Shown: piece after piece, positions 34,746-47,800 of the stretch
Numbering within the stretch: the stretch's first letter is position 1
How the letters are laid out: each line of letters starts with the position of its first letter
Assembly (NCBI GenBank): GCA_029204225.1
Contig: CM055097.1
Span: 59,296,499-59,360,498, forward strand
DNA: 64,000 nt
DNA from: Diphasiastrum complanatum
Lineage: Eukaryota; Streptophyta; Lycopodiopsida; Lycopodiales; Lycopodiaceae
Direction: 5' to 3'
The notes under the pieces: model-generated
What the model was told of the DNA's origin: nothing
Seen by the model: the letters and a program-made list of their open reading frames with translations, nothing else
The model's database searches: none
Made by a program: the position numbers and the translations under genes

Positions 34746-35263
34746 TGAGCACTGCGTTCCAGGCTGCTGCATCAAAGCAGCCCCTGCAGCAGCACTTCCA
34801 AATCGCCACCAGAAGCTTCAGGCCCGAGGATCTTCCCCGGGAAAGGTTTTTACAAACCATGGCCAACTCTTTCTCATCAGATGAAGGCGGCTCGGTTCTC
34901 ATGCTTGGTCGGAACGTTGCAAAGCCTCTTGCCGCAGGAATGGTGGATGCTGGCAAGGATGGCTCTCCTGTTAATGGCAGCCATGGCAGCTTGAAGTTCA
35001 ACAGAGTAGGCGGCGGCTTGCAAGGGTTTGAGGCGGCTGAAGCTGCAGGTCAGGCTGACCCCAAGGTCGACAACGGCTTCACTAGGCCGGACATGTACAA
35101 GGCTGCTCTGGTCGGCTCTGTTGCATTTTACGAAAGACATGTATTTTTGTGTTACAAGGAGGCGCAGAGCTGGCCACCGCAAGTAGAAGCGGCGGATTTC
35201 GACCGCTTGCCTAGACATCTGGTTGCTGCACTGAGGGCGCGGCGCAATGATATGCCGAAAAAG
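34745..35263 (+). CDS. Host gene exon 1
   Basis: 173 codons, ending in phase 0 at AAG|GTAGAT. The first 110 residues are low-complexity, Gly/Ala-rich and likely unstructured; the conserved domain starts at about residue 111 ([14 protein letters not shown]). The frame is open back to 34682 but has no earlier ATG. Confidence 0.85.
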
Positions 35264-38200
35264 GTAGATTCAACGCATTTTCAAAGAGTAGCGTAACTTT
35301 AGAATTAATTTGGATCTTCTTTGAAATGAGCTTTTTCAGTTTGAGGCTTATCGTAGAGCAAAGAACCATTGATGATATTATGCTGCACTTGAAACTTCTC
35401 GTTCTTTATATTTTTTGTTCACGAAAAATGCTTCTTGGTTTCCAAGGGGAGGCTCGAACCTGGGACCAAAGAAACTTTGGATGCCAAGCCAACCAACTGA
35501 GCCAACCCCGTTTTGTTCACGAAAAATGATGCACGATGATCGTGATGGCCTTTGCATCAATTTGAAACTTATTCGAAGTGAAGTTTTTCAGTTTGCAGCT
35601 TATTGTGGAACAAAGAGCCATAGATTATGTTCTGCTACCCTTGAAACTTCTCATTCTTTATTTTTTTTCTTCATGAAAAATGATGCACGATGACGGTGAT
35701 GGCCTTCACTTCAATTGGAATTATTCGAAGAGAAGTGTTTTATTGTGCCGCGTACTGCAGAGCAAAGAGCCATAGATCATTTTATGCTACCTTCAAAGTC
35801 CTCGTTCTTTCCAGTTTTTTAGTTCATGAATATGTTGAATGATGACACTGACGCTGTTAACAGGAATTTGAATCTTATTTGAAATGAAAAATTTCAGTTT
35901 TTGGCTTATTAAGAGCAACGAGCCATAGATTATTTTATGCTGCCCTTTAAAGTCCTCTATGCTTTTGTTGATGCCCGATGAGTTTGAAGGTTTACAGACT
36001 TTGTGACTGGACTCCATGAAATAAAAATTGCAAATCTTTTATGGGAGGCTTATTCTTGGTGCAAAAGTGCTGTTTAGTTTTTGATGTTTTGGTTCAAAGT
36101 ACTCAAAATTTTGCTTCCTCTAATCTCCTGCAGACTCGTTTAACAATCTGTGAGGGGCGTGATGGTACTGATTCATGTAATGGAGATGTCTTCATCTTTC
36201 CTGATATGCTTAAATATAGGTGAGTGTTGCATCCTTGCCACTTATCTCTTCGAGCATTTAGTGTTCAATAAGAATACATAATGTTTCTTTAAGAGCAAAG
36301 GACTTCTACTTTTTGATTGGTTTTGAACTCTATTCTTGGTCTCTTTGGCTTTTGGTTATTCATGTTAGGAGCTGCAACAATTGTTTTGTTGTTTGTGGGA
36401 GGAGTAGAGGGCAACACGATATTTTTTGAGTTCGTTAATTACGTTTTTTATTATAGAAAAAAAGCTATGTATTCTTAGTTTTGCCTAGCTTTTAGTTTTG
36501 AAGGTTGTGATCAAGGCTCAAATATTGAAATTGATGACTACGTAACAAGGCATAATTTTCACATTTTCATGGTTTTTGAAAGTATTCATTCTTGTTTCAT
36601 CTTCTTCCAAAGTATTCATCTTGTAACTTATAATGTCTTTGCATTACGGATTAAGAGACATAAACTACTAACTTCTTGAAAGGACCAGCTAGAATCATAG
36701 TTTCTTTGAAATCCATTATGAGGGGTTAATGTTTTGAAATGTTTATTTCAAAAACCCTAGTACTTGAATTATGGAATGCAGGAGGGAATGTAACTGAAAA
36801 GGTCATGCATTTCTTATTGAGTACATCGAAAAGCACTAATTTCTTGAAAGGTCCAGTCAAAATCATAGTCACTCTTCCGAATCATGCAATGCAATGCGAC
36901 ATGATAATAAAGTTTGCAACTTTTTTCTCAAAAGAGCCAAGTCCCTACAATTTCAGCCTCGCCTAGGCCCTAGAGTGAGAGTGAAGGAGGAGCTACATGT
37001 GGCCAAAATCTTCAAGGGACGGCTCGAATTGAAAGAAATTAGTGTCCACGAGAGATTGACTTTGAGCTTCTATGTGATTTTGGTGTCTGCAAAGGTAAAT
37101 TACCAAACAGTTCTGGGGCAGCTTGAAGAGGCCTTCTTTGTTCACATATTGCAAAGGCTACAAGATTTCATTCGTGATTTTAGTTGTTAAGTATACTGCG
37201 ATGGAGCTAGGCACATTGTCCTACAATCCTTTTACTTAGTGTTTAGACAATGGAGTTTTTTAATCCATGCGAATTGAGGGTTGGCCACAAATTTGATTAA
37301 AAAAAAAAAGATTATTCAATTATTTTTTGGAAAAATCATAATATTAAAGGTTTTTAGGCAATTGGGTGATAAAAATTTAGAGATATGGATGGGAGATGCT
37401 ATAAACATGTAAAGATTAAAATTGCTTGTCAGAAGATTCACACCACTTTGATGACCTATCAAGTGACTTGTGAGTCGTGACTTGTTAGGCTCGCTGCTCA
37501 TGACATGATTTATTGGGTAATGGGTTTGAACTTTGAAGTTTGAACATTCAAGAACCAACAATCACAGTCTAATTTTCTAAAGGTTCAAGAACCAAAACAA
37601 CAAATACCAACAAGATAACTCAAAATTCAAATGGTTAACTATAGACAATAATCATGATTCAAATTTTATAATATCAGATAATGAAGTGAGCAATGAGTCG
37701 TGACAAGTAATTACTAAGTACATACAAATTTACCATCATCAATGTTTGAACAGTGAATATTGAATAATCACTGAATAGTGACTCATGAGCAATGAGGGCT
37801 CTAGCATCTATAGTATAATGTCTACCACAGTCCACTCCTGAGTCCTCTAGACTAGTAAATTGCAATGTGCAATGTGCAAAGTCTAAGATGAATCATGATA
37901 TATCTGTGCACGAAGTTGTCTCCTAGTCCTTAAAAAAGCTACTGTGTAGCACCACCAATAGGCTCATTCTCATCATCGATAGAGTGAGAGTCCTCATCCC
38001 CATCACCACCACCACCACCACCACCACCGGAGGAACCATCATCCTCGGGCTCTTCCTCAATGTACTCCTCATATGGCTCGTCATTGGAGGACCTAATAAG
38101 CTATTCTTCCTCAGTGGGAGCTATGCTAGAAGCCTGCCTTCCACCCCTCTTGCGTGCACGTGATGTTGTAGCCCTCGTGGTAGGTCTTGCAAAAACGAAT

Positions 38201-41200
38201 TGGTCAACAACATGATTACAATTCACACTGTAGTATGTACTATGTACAATACTCAATACTTATAGGCTATAGTGACTAGCCGCTAGCCTACAAGCAACAA
38301 ACTACAATATTCTACTTACAAGTTCAACTTAGAAGTCAATAATTTAATTGGAACTTTGAAGTTTCAACTTGACACTTTGTTGGGACTGAAGGAATGGAGA
38401 TAAACCTACGGTCAATAAGATCTCCTGGTGTCGTTTCCTTGGGCTTCTTCAACAGTCGTAGGTTGGCATGCACAAACACCAACCTATTTAGTTGTGTAGT
38501 GGGCAACCTGTTCTTTCTCTTTGTATTAATCGAAGAGAAGGCACTCCAGTTCCTGTCACATGCAATAGCCGTGCAATCTTGTGAGAGGATCCTAATTGCA
38601 AGGTCTTGAAGTTTAGGGACATCAATCCCATACTTCCACCATGATACATGCCGCAATTGACTTGTGCAATGATTGGAAGAATGTAGAATTAAGTAGTTAC
38701 TAAATCCTAACTTCCAAGTTATCACTGACTCTTGACATTTGAATCTCACACTAGTGAGTAGTTACTAGTTACTTAGAAGTTTTAAGTAAGTAATAACTAC
38801 TCACTAGTGACTAGTGCAAGATTCAAATGTTAAGAGTCAAGAGTCAATACTCAAGTCTGCTGCCTTAATCCAATTGTTTGAATGTCAACATCTGACATGA
38901 AGATTCGAATTTCGAACCAAAGTTCAAACTTTAAACAAATTTCAAAGTTGAAGGTTCAAACCTGGTGCGAGTTGGTCTCAAAACGTCAAGGGTAGAATGG
39001 GCCCTGAACATACTGAGGACCCTCGGCCTCTTGGTGACAAATCTTACCAAGAACCATGCTGTGTCAACGACCTTTTTGACCCATGGTATTCGTGCTATGT
39101 CCTCAAACAGGAGGTCAAGACAATGTGCAGTGCAGGGCGTCTAAAAAATGTGGGGATAGGCCTCATTAACAAGCCTCCCCATCACACGACAATTTGCAGC
39201 GTTGTCTGTCACAACCTGCACAACTTACAACTGCTAACTTGAAACTTGAGTCTTGTATCAAGCAAGCCAACAATATTGAACAAATTACAAATTTGAAAGT
39301 TGCAATAGATACTTGTGATTCGTGATTCAGAAGTTTTAAGTTGCAACCTACAGGTTATAGTTTGTAAGTCGTAACAAGAATTTACAACGTTCGAGAATCA
39401 AGAATCTAGTTTAAACTGTAGTTGTAATACCTGCGCAACATTCTCTGGTCCCACCTCCACAATAGCCTCCTGGATATAGCGAAACATATACTTGCCAAGG
39501 ACCGATGTGCCTGCCTTGAAGGTGTCGATGGCTCTCAAAAACATCGTGCCCATGCAGGAAGACACCAATATATTCAGAATGTGCCGCTGTCTTACATCAG
39601 TCCAGCCATTATATATGATGGTACATCCACACCCGGTTTCCAAGCAGCCAATGGCCATTTAAGTTCAACAGTGATAGTTGATGAACTTAAAAAATTAAGT
39701 AATAAAGTTGAAACTTAAAGCTTGACAACGCTCACTTTTCCCACGGCTTCTTGATCGGTTGTAGCTCCCATCAAAAAGTCCTCTCCTCCGCAAATGATCC
39801 ATGCTGGGACCCTCCCAGTCCGAACCGATCCTGGAACGGCTCTTATCATCTCCCTCCATGCAGGGGTTGTAGCAAGGTGAAATGGGAGGTCACATGTGTA
39901 AAAGCACCTCATAACAACAATCTCAGCCAATTCCCTTGTTTGATTGCGTCCAAGAGGCCTTGTAATAGTCCCTACCTCTAGTTTGTCCTCGACCAAGGGC
40001 TCTACCCCTCGATGGTGGACGATCTATAGATGGTGCTTTGGAGGAACCAATGCCACCAGTACTGCTAGGTCCTGCTCTTGTGTCACCCTGAGTCCTCTCC
40101 AAGAGGCTGATTGGAACCAAGCTCATGAGCTGTAGATGTATGTCGTATGTGGAAGGCTAGCTACAGCCTACAACTTAGAAACATTATAGCACATGCTTAG
40201 TTGCAGCGGATTGCGATCCGTTGCAAAAACGTTTCGGATCGTGCGATCCGGAACGTCAGCGATCCGCGACCCGGATCGCAATTTTTTTTTTTTTTTGTGG
40301 AAAAAGTAGTAATAGCGAATTTTTTTTTTTGAGTTTAATACTAAGTTACTAACTAAACCGTAATTGAATGGTGGACATGTTTTTCAAATTTCCAATAGAT
40401 ATCAGAAATCAGTTTTGAAATGGTGTTCTGATTTGGTTTGTAGATCTACTGATTCCGTTTTCTGTTAGAAAACGATAGAAAGAGTTAGAAGGAGCCTTCC
40501 TTAGACTGGCGGGAATTGTATACTTCTTGCAGACTACTTATGTCCAAATTTTTGAAACCATAGGAAAATGCAGCCAGTTTTCTTAAATTATCTACTGATG
40601 TCCAGTTTTCTAATGAATGTAGCCTGCAGCCATCTGAAACCAAGCAACAGATCTGCATAACAATTGCTTTTTTGATATCCTTTCACATGATACCCATATT
40701 GGCAACTATCCCAAAAAAAAATTTGCGTTATGGGAAACCCTAATGGGAAATCCCGGATCGCGTTCCGGAACGCAGATTGCAACTTTGTTGCACATGGTAT
40801 AGGCAACAATTTCAAATCTACATAAGAGACAAATCTGGTAATTGAATGTTGAATGTTCAATGAAATTATGAATTATAATTTAGATTCATGAGGGACAAGT
40901 GAAAGAAATTAGAATTTAGAATGATGATCAAATCGTTTAAGCTTCAATTTTCAAACCTTGTACACAAAATGTTTATCTATGGAATAGGAATTTACAGTTT
41001 CGATTCGACATTTGTGTATTTTGTTCCACAATTTGGGTATAATTGATTTGATCTTGAAAAGTGCATTTTCTAGGGTATAGAATTGACATTGGATATTTTC
41101 AACCTTTTCACTCGTTCTTTAAAGAGTTATAGGTTTTTAGTAATAATTTGTTTGTTATGCTAATCTGTTCATGAAGTTTTGCCCATTTTCGATCCTTGAC

Positions 41201-44200
41201 AACTATTGTCAAGTTTTCTGATGTAAAGCAAGTTGGTACACAGTAGTTCAAGTTTCTCTTAAAGAGAGAAAAAGTTGTGTTCTAACGGGTTTTTATTGTC
41301 CAATTGTGTTAGTCCAATTGACTTGCTTGCATTTTTTTTGTCTTACATTAGTGGTTGTTTACGAAGATTGTCATTATCGAAGATGCTTTCTGTCCATGCA
41401 TGAAATCAATTTCACTGATAGCTCTACCCATTGTTTGATGAAAAATGTTGTATGCTACTTTGAGATGTGCTAGTAACATGAATGCCATTCTCCCAAGGCT
41501 AGTAACATGGCATGAATATCTCATGTTGTAACAATCATAGTATCAAGTTTAAACAAACATGTATTTGTTATAGAGGGAGAAAACATAATATATACTAAAA
41601 ATGTCTTAAATTTTAAATTGTAAGAACTATGTAAGTTATCATGATCTATAGTTATGTTGTTCAAGTTGTTGAATTTTTCTAGTTATGTATCATAAAATGT
41701 ATTGTTTTGATATGGTAGGAGTCTCACTCACTTCGATGTGGATACATTTGTGGAAGAGGTCTTAGTGAGAGGCAAGGAGTGGAATCCAGGTAAACCTGAG
41801 CATCTTACAGGAAGTCACATTTTTGTGTGCGCCCATGCAAATCGTGATGCACGTTGTGGCCATTGTGGGCCTATATTGATAGAGAGGTTCAAGGAAGAGA
41901 TTGCTAAGTGCGGGTTAAAAGGAAAGGTCTTCGTACGAGCATGCTCTCATGTTAGTGGGCACAAGTATGCTGGAAATGTTATTGTCTATAGTTCACAGGC
42001 AAAAGATGGTGTTACAGGTCATTGGTGAGTATAGCTAAATTCTTGGTGAAGGACTACTTTATGGCTTTCAAAGCTAAGTCATTGCCATGTTTACTGAGTT
42101 CAAGGACTATTTTTTAGCTTTTAGAGCTATATTATTTTCATTTCTATTTTGTTGTTACTAGCAGATTTATTTTCCACACTATTGAAGAGTGATTATTATT
42201 TGGAATATGTAATTTATTTGGATTTTGCCCAGACTTTAATTGATTCTAGTTGACAAGTTGTTGGTTTGTGCATAGGTATGGGTACGTCACTCCAAATGAT
42301 GTTAATGACCTTCTACATCTCCACATTGGGAAAGGACAAATTGTTGAACGTCTATGGAGGTAATTCTTTTCTTTGGATATTCGGTTATTGAAATTATTCA
42401 ACTAAGGGAAATGGTTGACGTTTGTTTGGTACAAACTAATCTACATTTAGAGTTTGCAAAGGTTCTTTGAATATTCATACTTTTTAAAATTGGTAACATA
42501 GAAAAATCTGTTAGAGTAATGCTCCTTATGGTGGACCCTATAAAGTTGAATGTTGCCCATCTCCTTTATAATTTGGGGTACAATCCTAGACTTAATGTTG
42601 TTGTATGTAGACAAATTTGGTACTCTCCTTGCTCAAAAGACAACGCCCCATTACTTTTATAGCATAAAGAGGTAGTGAAAAAAGTTGTTGCCAAAAATGA
42701 GCTATTGTAGATTCGTTAGCTTGCGGCTATGAATGTTAGAACAACAACTACTCTTCTAGAACAAAGTTTTGATCCAAGAGCATGGGAAATTTTTTGAAAA
42801 CTTTTTGGTTTCCTTACATACACTTGTTGATAGGTCTACTACCTTGGCATCGCACCAAGAACTCGAAAATTTATTTTTGATGATGACATTGAGTGTATAT
42901 TGGTAGACAGTTAGAAAGAGCATGGTCATTAGGAAAGGATTGCGTCCTTTAAACTTAAGGGCGATGTCAACATGAAAGATGGATATGACATGCTTTTCCG
43001 TGTGAACTAGTTTCCAGACGAGAACAAATCTTTGTTCGAGTGTTATCATTAGATGATTCATCTCCACTTGAGATATTGAAGTGTTCTTGACTTTCATGAA
43101 TCCAATCTGTATCGTCCTCAAATGTTTACACTGCAAAGGAGCTTGTATCTAAACTTTACCGATCAAGTCAATATCACTACTAAGACTAGCCGCATAACTA
43201 GGAATCACTTTCAAAAAGTCAGGCTTGTCTAGCCTAAGAAGATTGAAGAGCTCTTCAAAACTGTTTTGAGACACAATACCTGACAACAAGACTCGACGCT
43301 TTGTTCTAATGCCCTTTGATTTTCCCTACCGCATAGTCTTGGCAGATATTTGCTTGTGTTCATATCCATCTCCAAGTAGGAGCCAGTAGGAGAAATGAAT
43401 GTTTACTAATTAATAAGCAAAACTGTGTGATTCACCACAGGGAACCACAAGACCTACACAGTACTATGTCTTATATGATGAGATCAGTTTTGGGTTTTGG
43501 GATGAACTCCAACAACAACATAGAAAGGAAATAGGAATTATGTCACGGCTGTAGCAGAACAGAATGGGATGATCGGATCGCAGGATGAAAATTTTTGAGA
43601 GCCACTCTTTGTAAGTTGAAGCCTTCTCAATTGTTTTCTCTGCATTTATTTCAGTCACAAGGCGATAAACGAAGACCTTGTGCTTTTGACCAATTGCTTG
43701 TCGTGCTACTCACCAAAAACGTTTGATGTGGATTTGAAGAAGGAGCAATTAATGATGTGGTAAAATCCTTGAGTACATAAAGGTGACACAACCATTGCAT
43801 GCATTGGAAAGACCTTTTTGACCATTGCTTTTTTACAAATCTTCCTGGCCAAATATCCAGGTGAAAGGGTATTGTTCACTGCCCCCAGAAGGCATGCAGC
43901 TTCCTTGGGTGTCCGAGATAAGGAAATGGGCAGTGAAGCCAATTCCTTTACACAACCTGTATGAAGCCCATTAAACTGTAGAGAAGAACGTGGTTAAAAG
44001 TTTTTTAGATGAAGGGCATTTCCCAGGCACAAAGAACACGAGGATACTTCTCCCAAAAAACTTCTGATCTTGAGAGAGAGACAGAGAGAGTTTAGATATA
44101 AGCTCCTTTGCAGTGCATGTTTACATTTTTGAATACTCAATTCCGAGACTCTTCCACCAGGCTCATACTTTTCGGTGTTTAGGCTCAAGCTACCGCACCT

Positions 44201-44795
44201 CAGATTGTCAGAAATATATATTATACACTCAACTATACCACGACCACCCTTATCTAAGAGAATATTATATTTAAAAGTCCTTTCTCAAAAGATAGCTCGA
44301 TTATCCAAAGCACAGTTCAAATCCTATGTTTTAACATTCAGAGCAGCAACAAGTCCAACTAAACTGACGACAAAATTTGTTTAGGAATCTGGTTGACCTA
44401 AACCTTAGATAACGGACCTTACAAAATGATAATTGCCTAAACCTAAACCTTGGATAAAGGAGGCTTTGTTAACTGGTATAAAGGAGAAGTTCTAGAAAAC
44501 TTGCCTAGTATTTGTGACTTCACAATTTTTTTGAAACTTATGCCCGGACGGCATAAGGCACTTGGATTACTTGAGAAGGCATGTACAAATAATAGAATGA
44601 AGCTAGAGGGCTCATTGACAGGTGTAGAGGACGCAAATAATGGTTGCTGGTGGGGAGTATCTTTGTTGTTGTCATGAGGTAGTCTAGTTCCACAAGCCTA
44701 AGTGACCCAAGGGTAACATTGTTATGACCACTCTAACCGGAAAACTGCCAGGTGGTGGTCAACACAAGAAATTGAACACACACATTCATAATAGG

Positions 44796-44862
<67 letters not shown>

Positions 44863-47800
44863 GATCACAACAAACTGAACAAAAACCATGTTGAATCATT
44901 CTGAACCTTAAATGAAACATTTTTCAATTATATAGATTCATTTTTCGAACATACTCTCTCTCTCTCTCTCTTTCTCTCCCTTGTAGGAAAATAAAGTGCC
45001 AAGATCCTTCTAACATTCAATCTCCATATACAAGAAGAAGAGGGGGAAGAAGAAGAAGAAGAAGAAGAGGGAGAGGGTTAGGCGCCCTCAAGGAGAGAGA
45101 AAGTAGTAGCAATGCTTGAAAGGTACATACAAATAGGCCTTCCAAGGGCCTAGACTCTTTCAAACCCTAAGTTCTAGAACCTACTAACTATAGGGCACCC
45201 CCAGAAGTCAAGATAGGGCCCCTAGACTTTACTTGGACCCACGGGTTATTACTAGATCAAAATAACTCGACCAAAATTGGGTCCAACTTAGCTAAAACTA
45301 ACTTAACATGTGTCATGGTCTAAATAATAAACCTAACCCATGGTTACACAAGTCTCGACCTTTTGGGTCAAATTAACCTATGGGAAACTAACCTTATCAT
45401 TTATTATTTCTAACACCCTCCTTAAATGATAATGTAAAAAACATACATGACATGAAGTAGAATGGAAAAATTGCAACAAAATGCAAAATGTTGCTTGCTG
45501 CCCAAAACTTCATGTAGCCAAAAAAAAAACTCCAACTCGAAGTAGCCAAAATCTTAGCCCCAATCATGTCCGAAGAGATATAGAAACTGCGGTAGCATCA
45601 AGTCGAAGAGTGAAGACAAGCATGCTCCATCCAAAGTAGGTAACCAAAAAACCAGCCACAAGCCGAAATACGGATTTGCAATCCATCAATAGTTCCCACA
45701 TGATTCCATAAGTCTTCTTACCACAAGAAACATAAAGAAGAGTATGATACTCTTTTACCATCACATCCTCCCGAATCTTACTATCAATGATCTGCTCACC
45801 AACATTAGGTACAACCCTTAAAACCAGAAGATTTTGAGAAAGCCAAACAAGAACGTTTGTGCTTTGTGTGTATGGGCAAGGGACACACAGTCAGACAGTG
45901 TCCCAAGGAGCCTTTCACTAAAAAAGATAAAAAAGATAAAAAACAAGTTCATCTTGTTCAGACTGTAAGTTCCCTAGTGACTTGGCAGCTTCCGAGATCA
46001 AAGTGTATCATGAAGATCATGAACACTGTTGCCAGCTGACCTCTGCAATGCTAGCGAGACCCTTCAGCTTTGGGCCGCATGACCTAGTACGTATGCATGG
46101 GAAAGTTGGTAACCAGTCAGTAAGAGTTATGGTTGATGATGGGGCAACCCATAATTTCATGAACTATACCCTGGTTAAAAAACTTAAACTTCCAGAAGTA
46201 CCTAGTCAACATAGGTACATAGTTTCACTAGCGAAGGGTGAAGATAAGAAAATCTGGGAAACTATGGTAAGTAACTTAAATCTTGGTATTCAGGGGTACC
46301 AAGATGAAATAAACTTTCAGATAATGCACCTGGATCGCACAGATATTGTTCTCGGGAGAGATTGGCTCTACAATTTAGGATCTTCCCTCCACAGAAATTA
46401 TCAGGAGAACACCCTCAGCTTTCAGCATAAAGGCCGAGAGATCCAGTTGCATGGGGAGCATGATGTTCCCAACAGCCCTATGGTCTGCAGTTCAGAGCTC
46501 TGTCAGTTAATCGGAGACGACGACCATTAGGAATTCTTATGTGACTTTCAGTTTATTCCTGAAGTTTCTATTTCTAGTTCTATACAGCAGAAAATTAGTA
46601 AATTAGAAACTTTATTGTCTAAATTTAAAGATGTTTATCCTGAAGATTTGCCACATATTTTGCCACCTAGCAGAGAAGTAGATCATGTAATAAACCTAGT
46701 ACCAGGTACAACACCTGTTTCTAAACCTCCGTATCGGGTCAGCCGAACAAGGGATGAAGAAATAACTAGGCAGTTAACAGAATATCTTGGGAAAGGCCAA
46801 ATTCAGACCAGTAGTTCACCATGGGCCTCACCAGTCCTATTGGTGAAAAAGAAAGAGGGGTCTATGCGTCTTTGCGTAGATTACAGAGCCCTCAATAAAG
46901 TCACAATAAAGAAAAAATATCCTATGCCTCGGGCAGACGAGTTGTTTGATCAACTCGACGGGGCTAAATTTTTCAGTAAAATAGACCTCAGATCGGGATA
47001 TCATCAAGTCCGTATAAAATCGGTGGATGTCTCGAAAACAGCTTTTAGGACTCGTCACGGTCATTATGAGTTTAAGGTGATGCCATTTGGGCTCACAAAT
47101 GCTCCAGCTACCTGTATGACCTTGATGAACAGTGTCCTCAGACCATACTTGGGTAAATTTGTAGTCGTATTTTTAGATGACATCCTCGTCTACAGCAAAA
47201 CGAGGAAGGAGCATCTAAAACACCTCAGAAAGGTGTTTCGACTGCTCAGAAAGCATAAGCTTTATGCTAAAGAATCCAAGTGTGAATTCTTCATTGAAGA
47301 AGTAGCATATTTGGGTCACATTATCTCGTTAGATGGGATTAAGATGGACTCGAATAAGGTTAAAGCCATACTCAGTTGGCTAAGACCTCAGAATATTTTG
47401 GAACTTCAAATTTTTCTTGGTTTGGTGGGATATTACAGACGATTTGTCAAGGAATATGTTCAGATAGTAGTTCCCATGACAAATCTTCTTAAGGAGAAGG
47501 GAAAGGAGTTCATTTGGGTCCGCACAGCAGGAGAGCTTTAATGCTCTCAAAACAGCCTTAGCTACAACACCAGTTCTAAAAGTTGTCGACCCCAATCAGC
47601 CATTTGTGGTCGAAACAGATGCTAGCGACTTTGCAGTAGGTGCTGTGCTAACTCAGGGTGGACATCCAGTTGCGTTCGAGAGTAAAAAACTTGAGCCAGC
47701 TCAGACTAGATACAGTGCCTATGAAAAAGAACTCTTTTCTATAGTCCATGCCCTTAAGACTTGGAGGCATTATTTGTATGGTGCCAACTTTGAGGTCCTG

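Larger units (their letters stand above)
35264..36133 (+). other. Host gene intron 1 (870 bp)
   Basis: GTAGAT...CTGCAG. It contains four degenerate copies of a block of about 150-240 bp (see repeat entry) and an 80 bp tRNA-like insertion. Confidence 0.85.

Noticed and set aside
35264..35296. Host gene as a single-exon 183-codon protein ending at 35296
   Set aside because: The frame can be read into the intron, but the conserved domain continues exactly at a consensus splice pattern in exon 2, and all five exons keep phase.
38997..39242. Plus-strand 81-codon frame
   Set aside because: It is the complement of the hAT-1 exon that encodes the VTDNAANC and PCTAHCLDL motifs.
42756..43136. Independent 126-codon minus-strand gene
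   Set aside because: No match of its own; it overlaps the region after motif III of the SNF2-like pseudogene and is one of several broken frames there.
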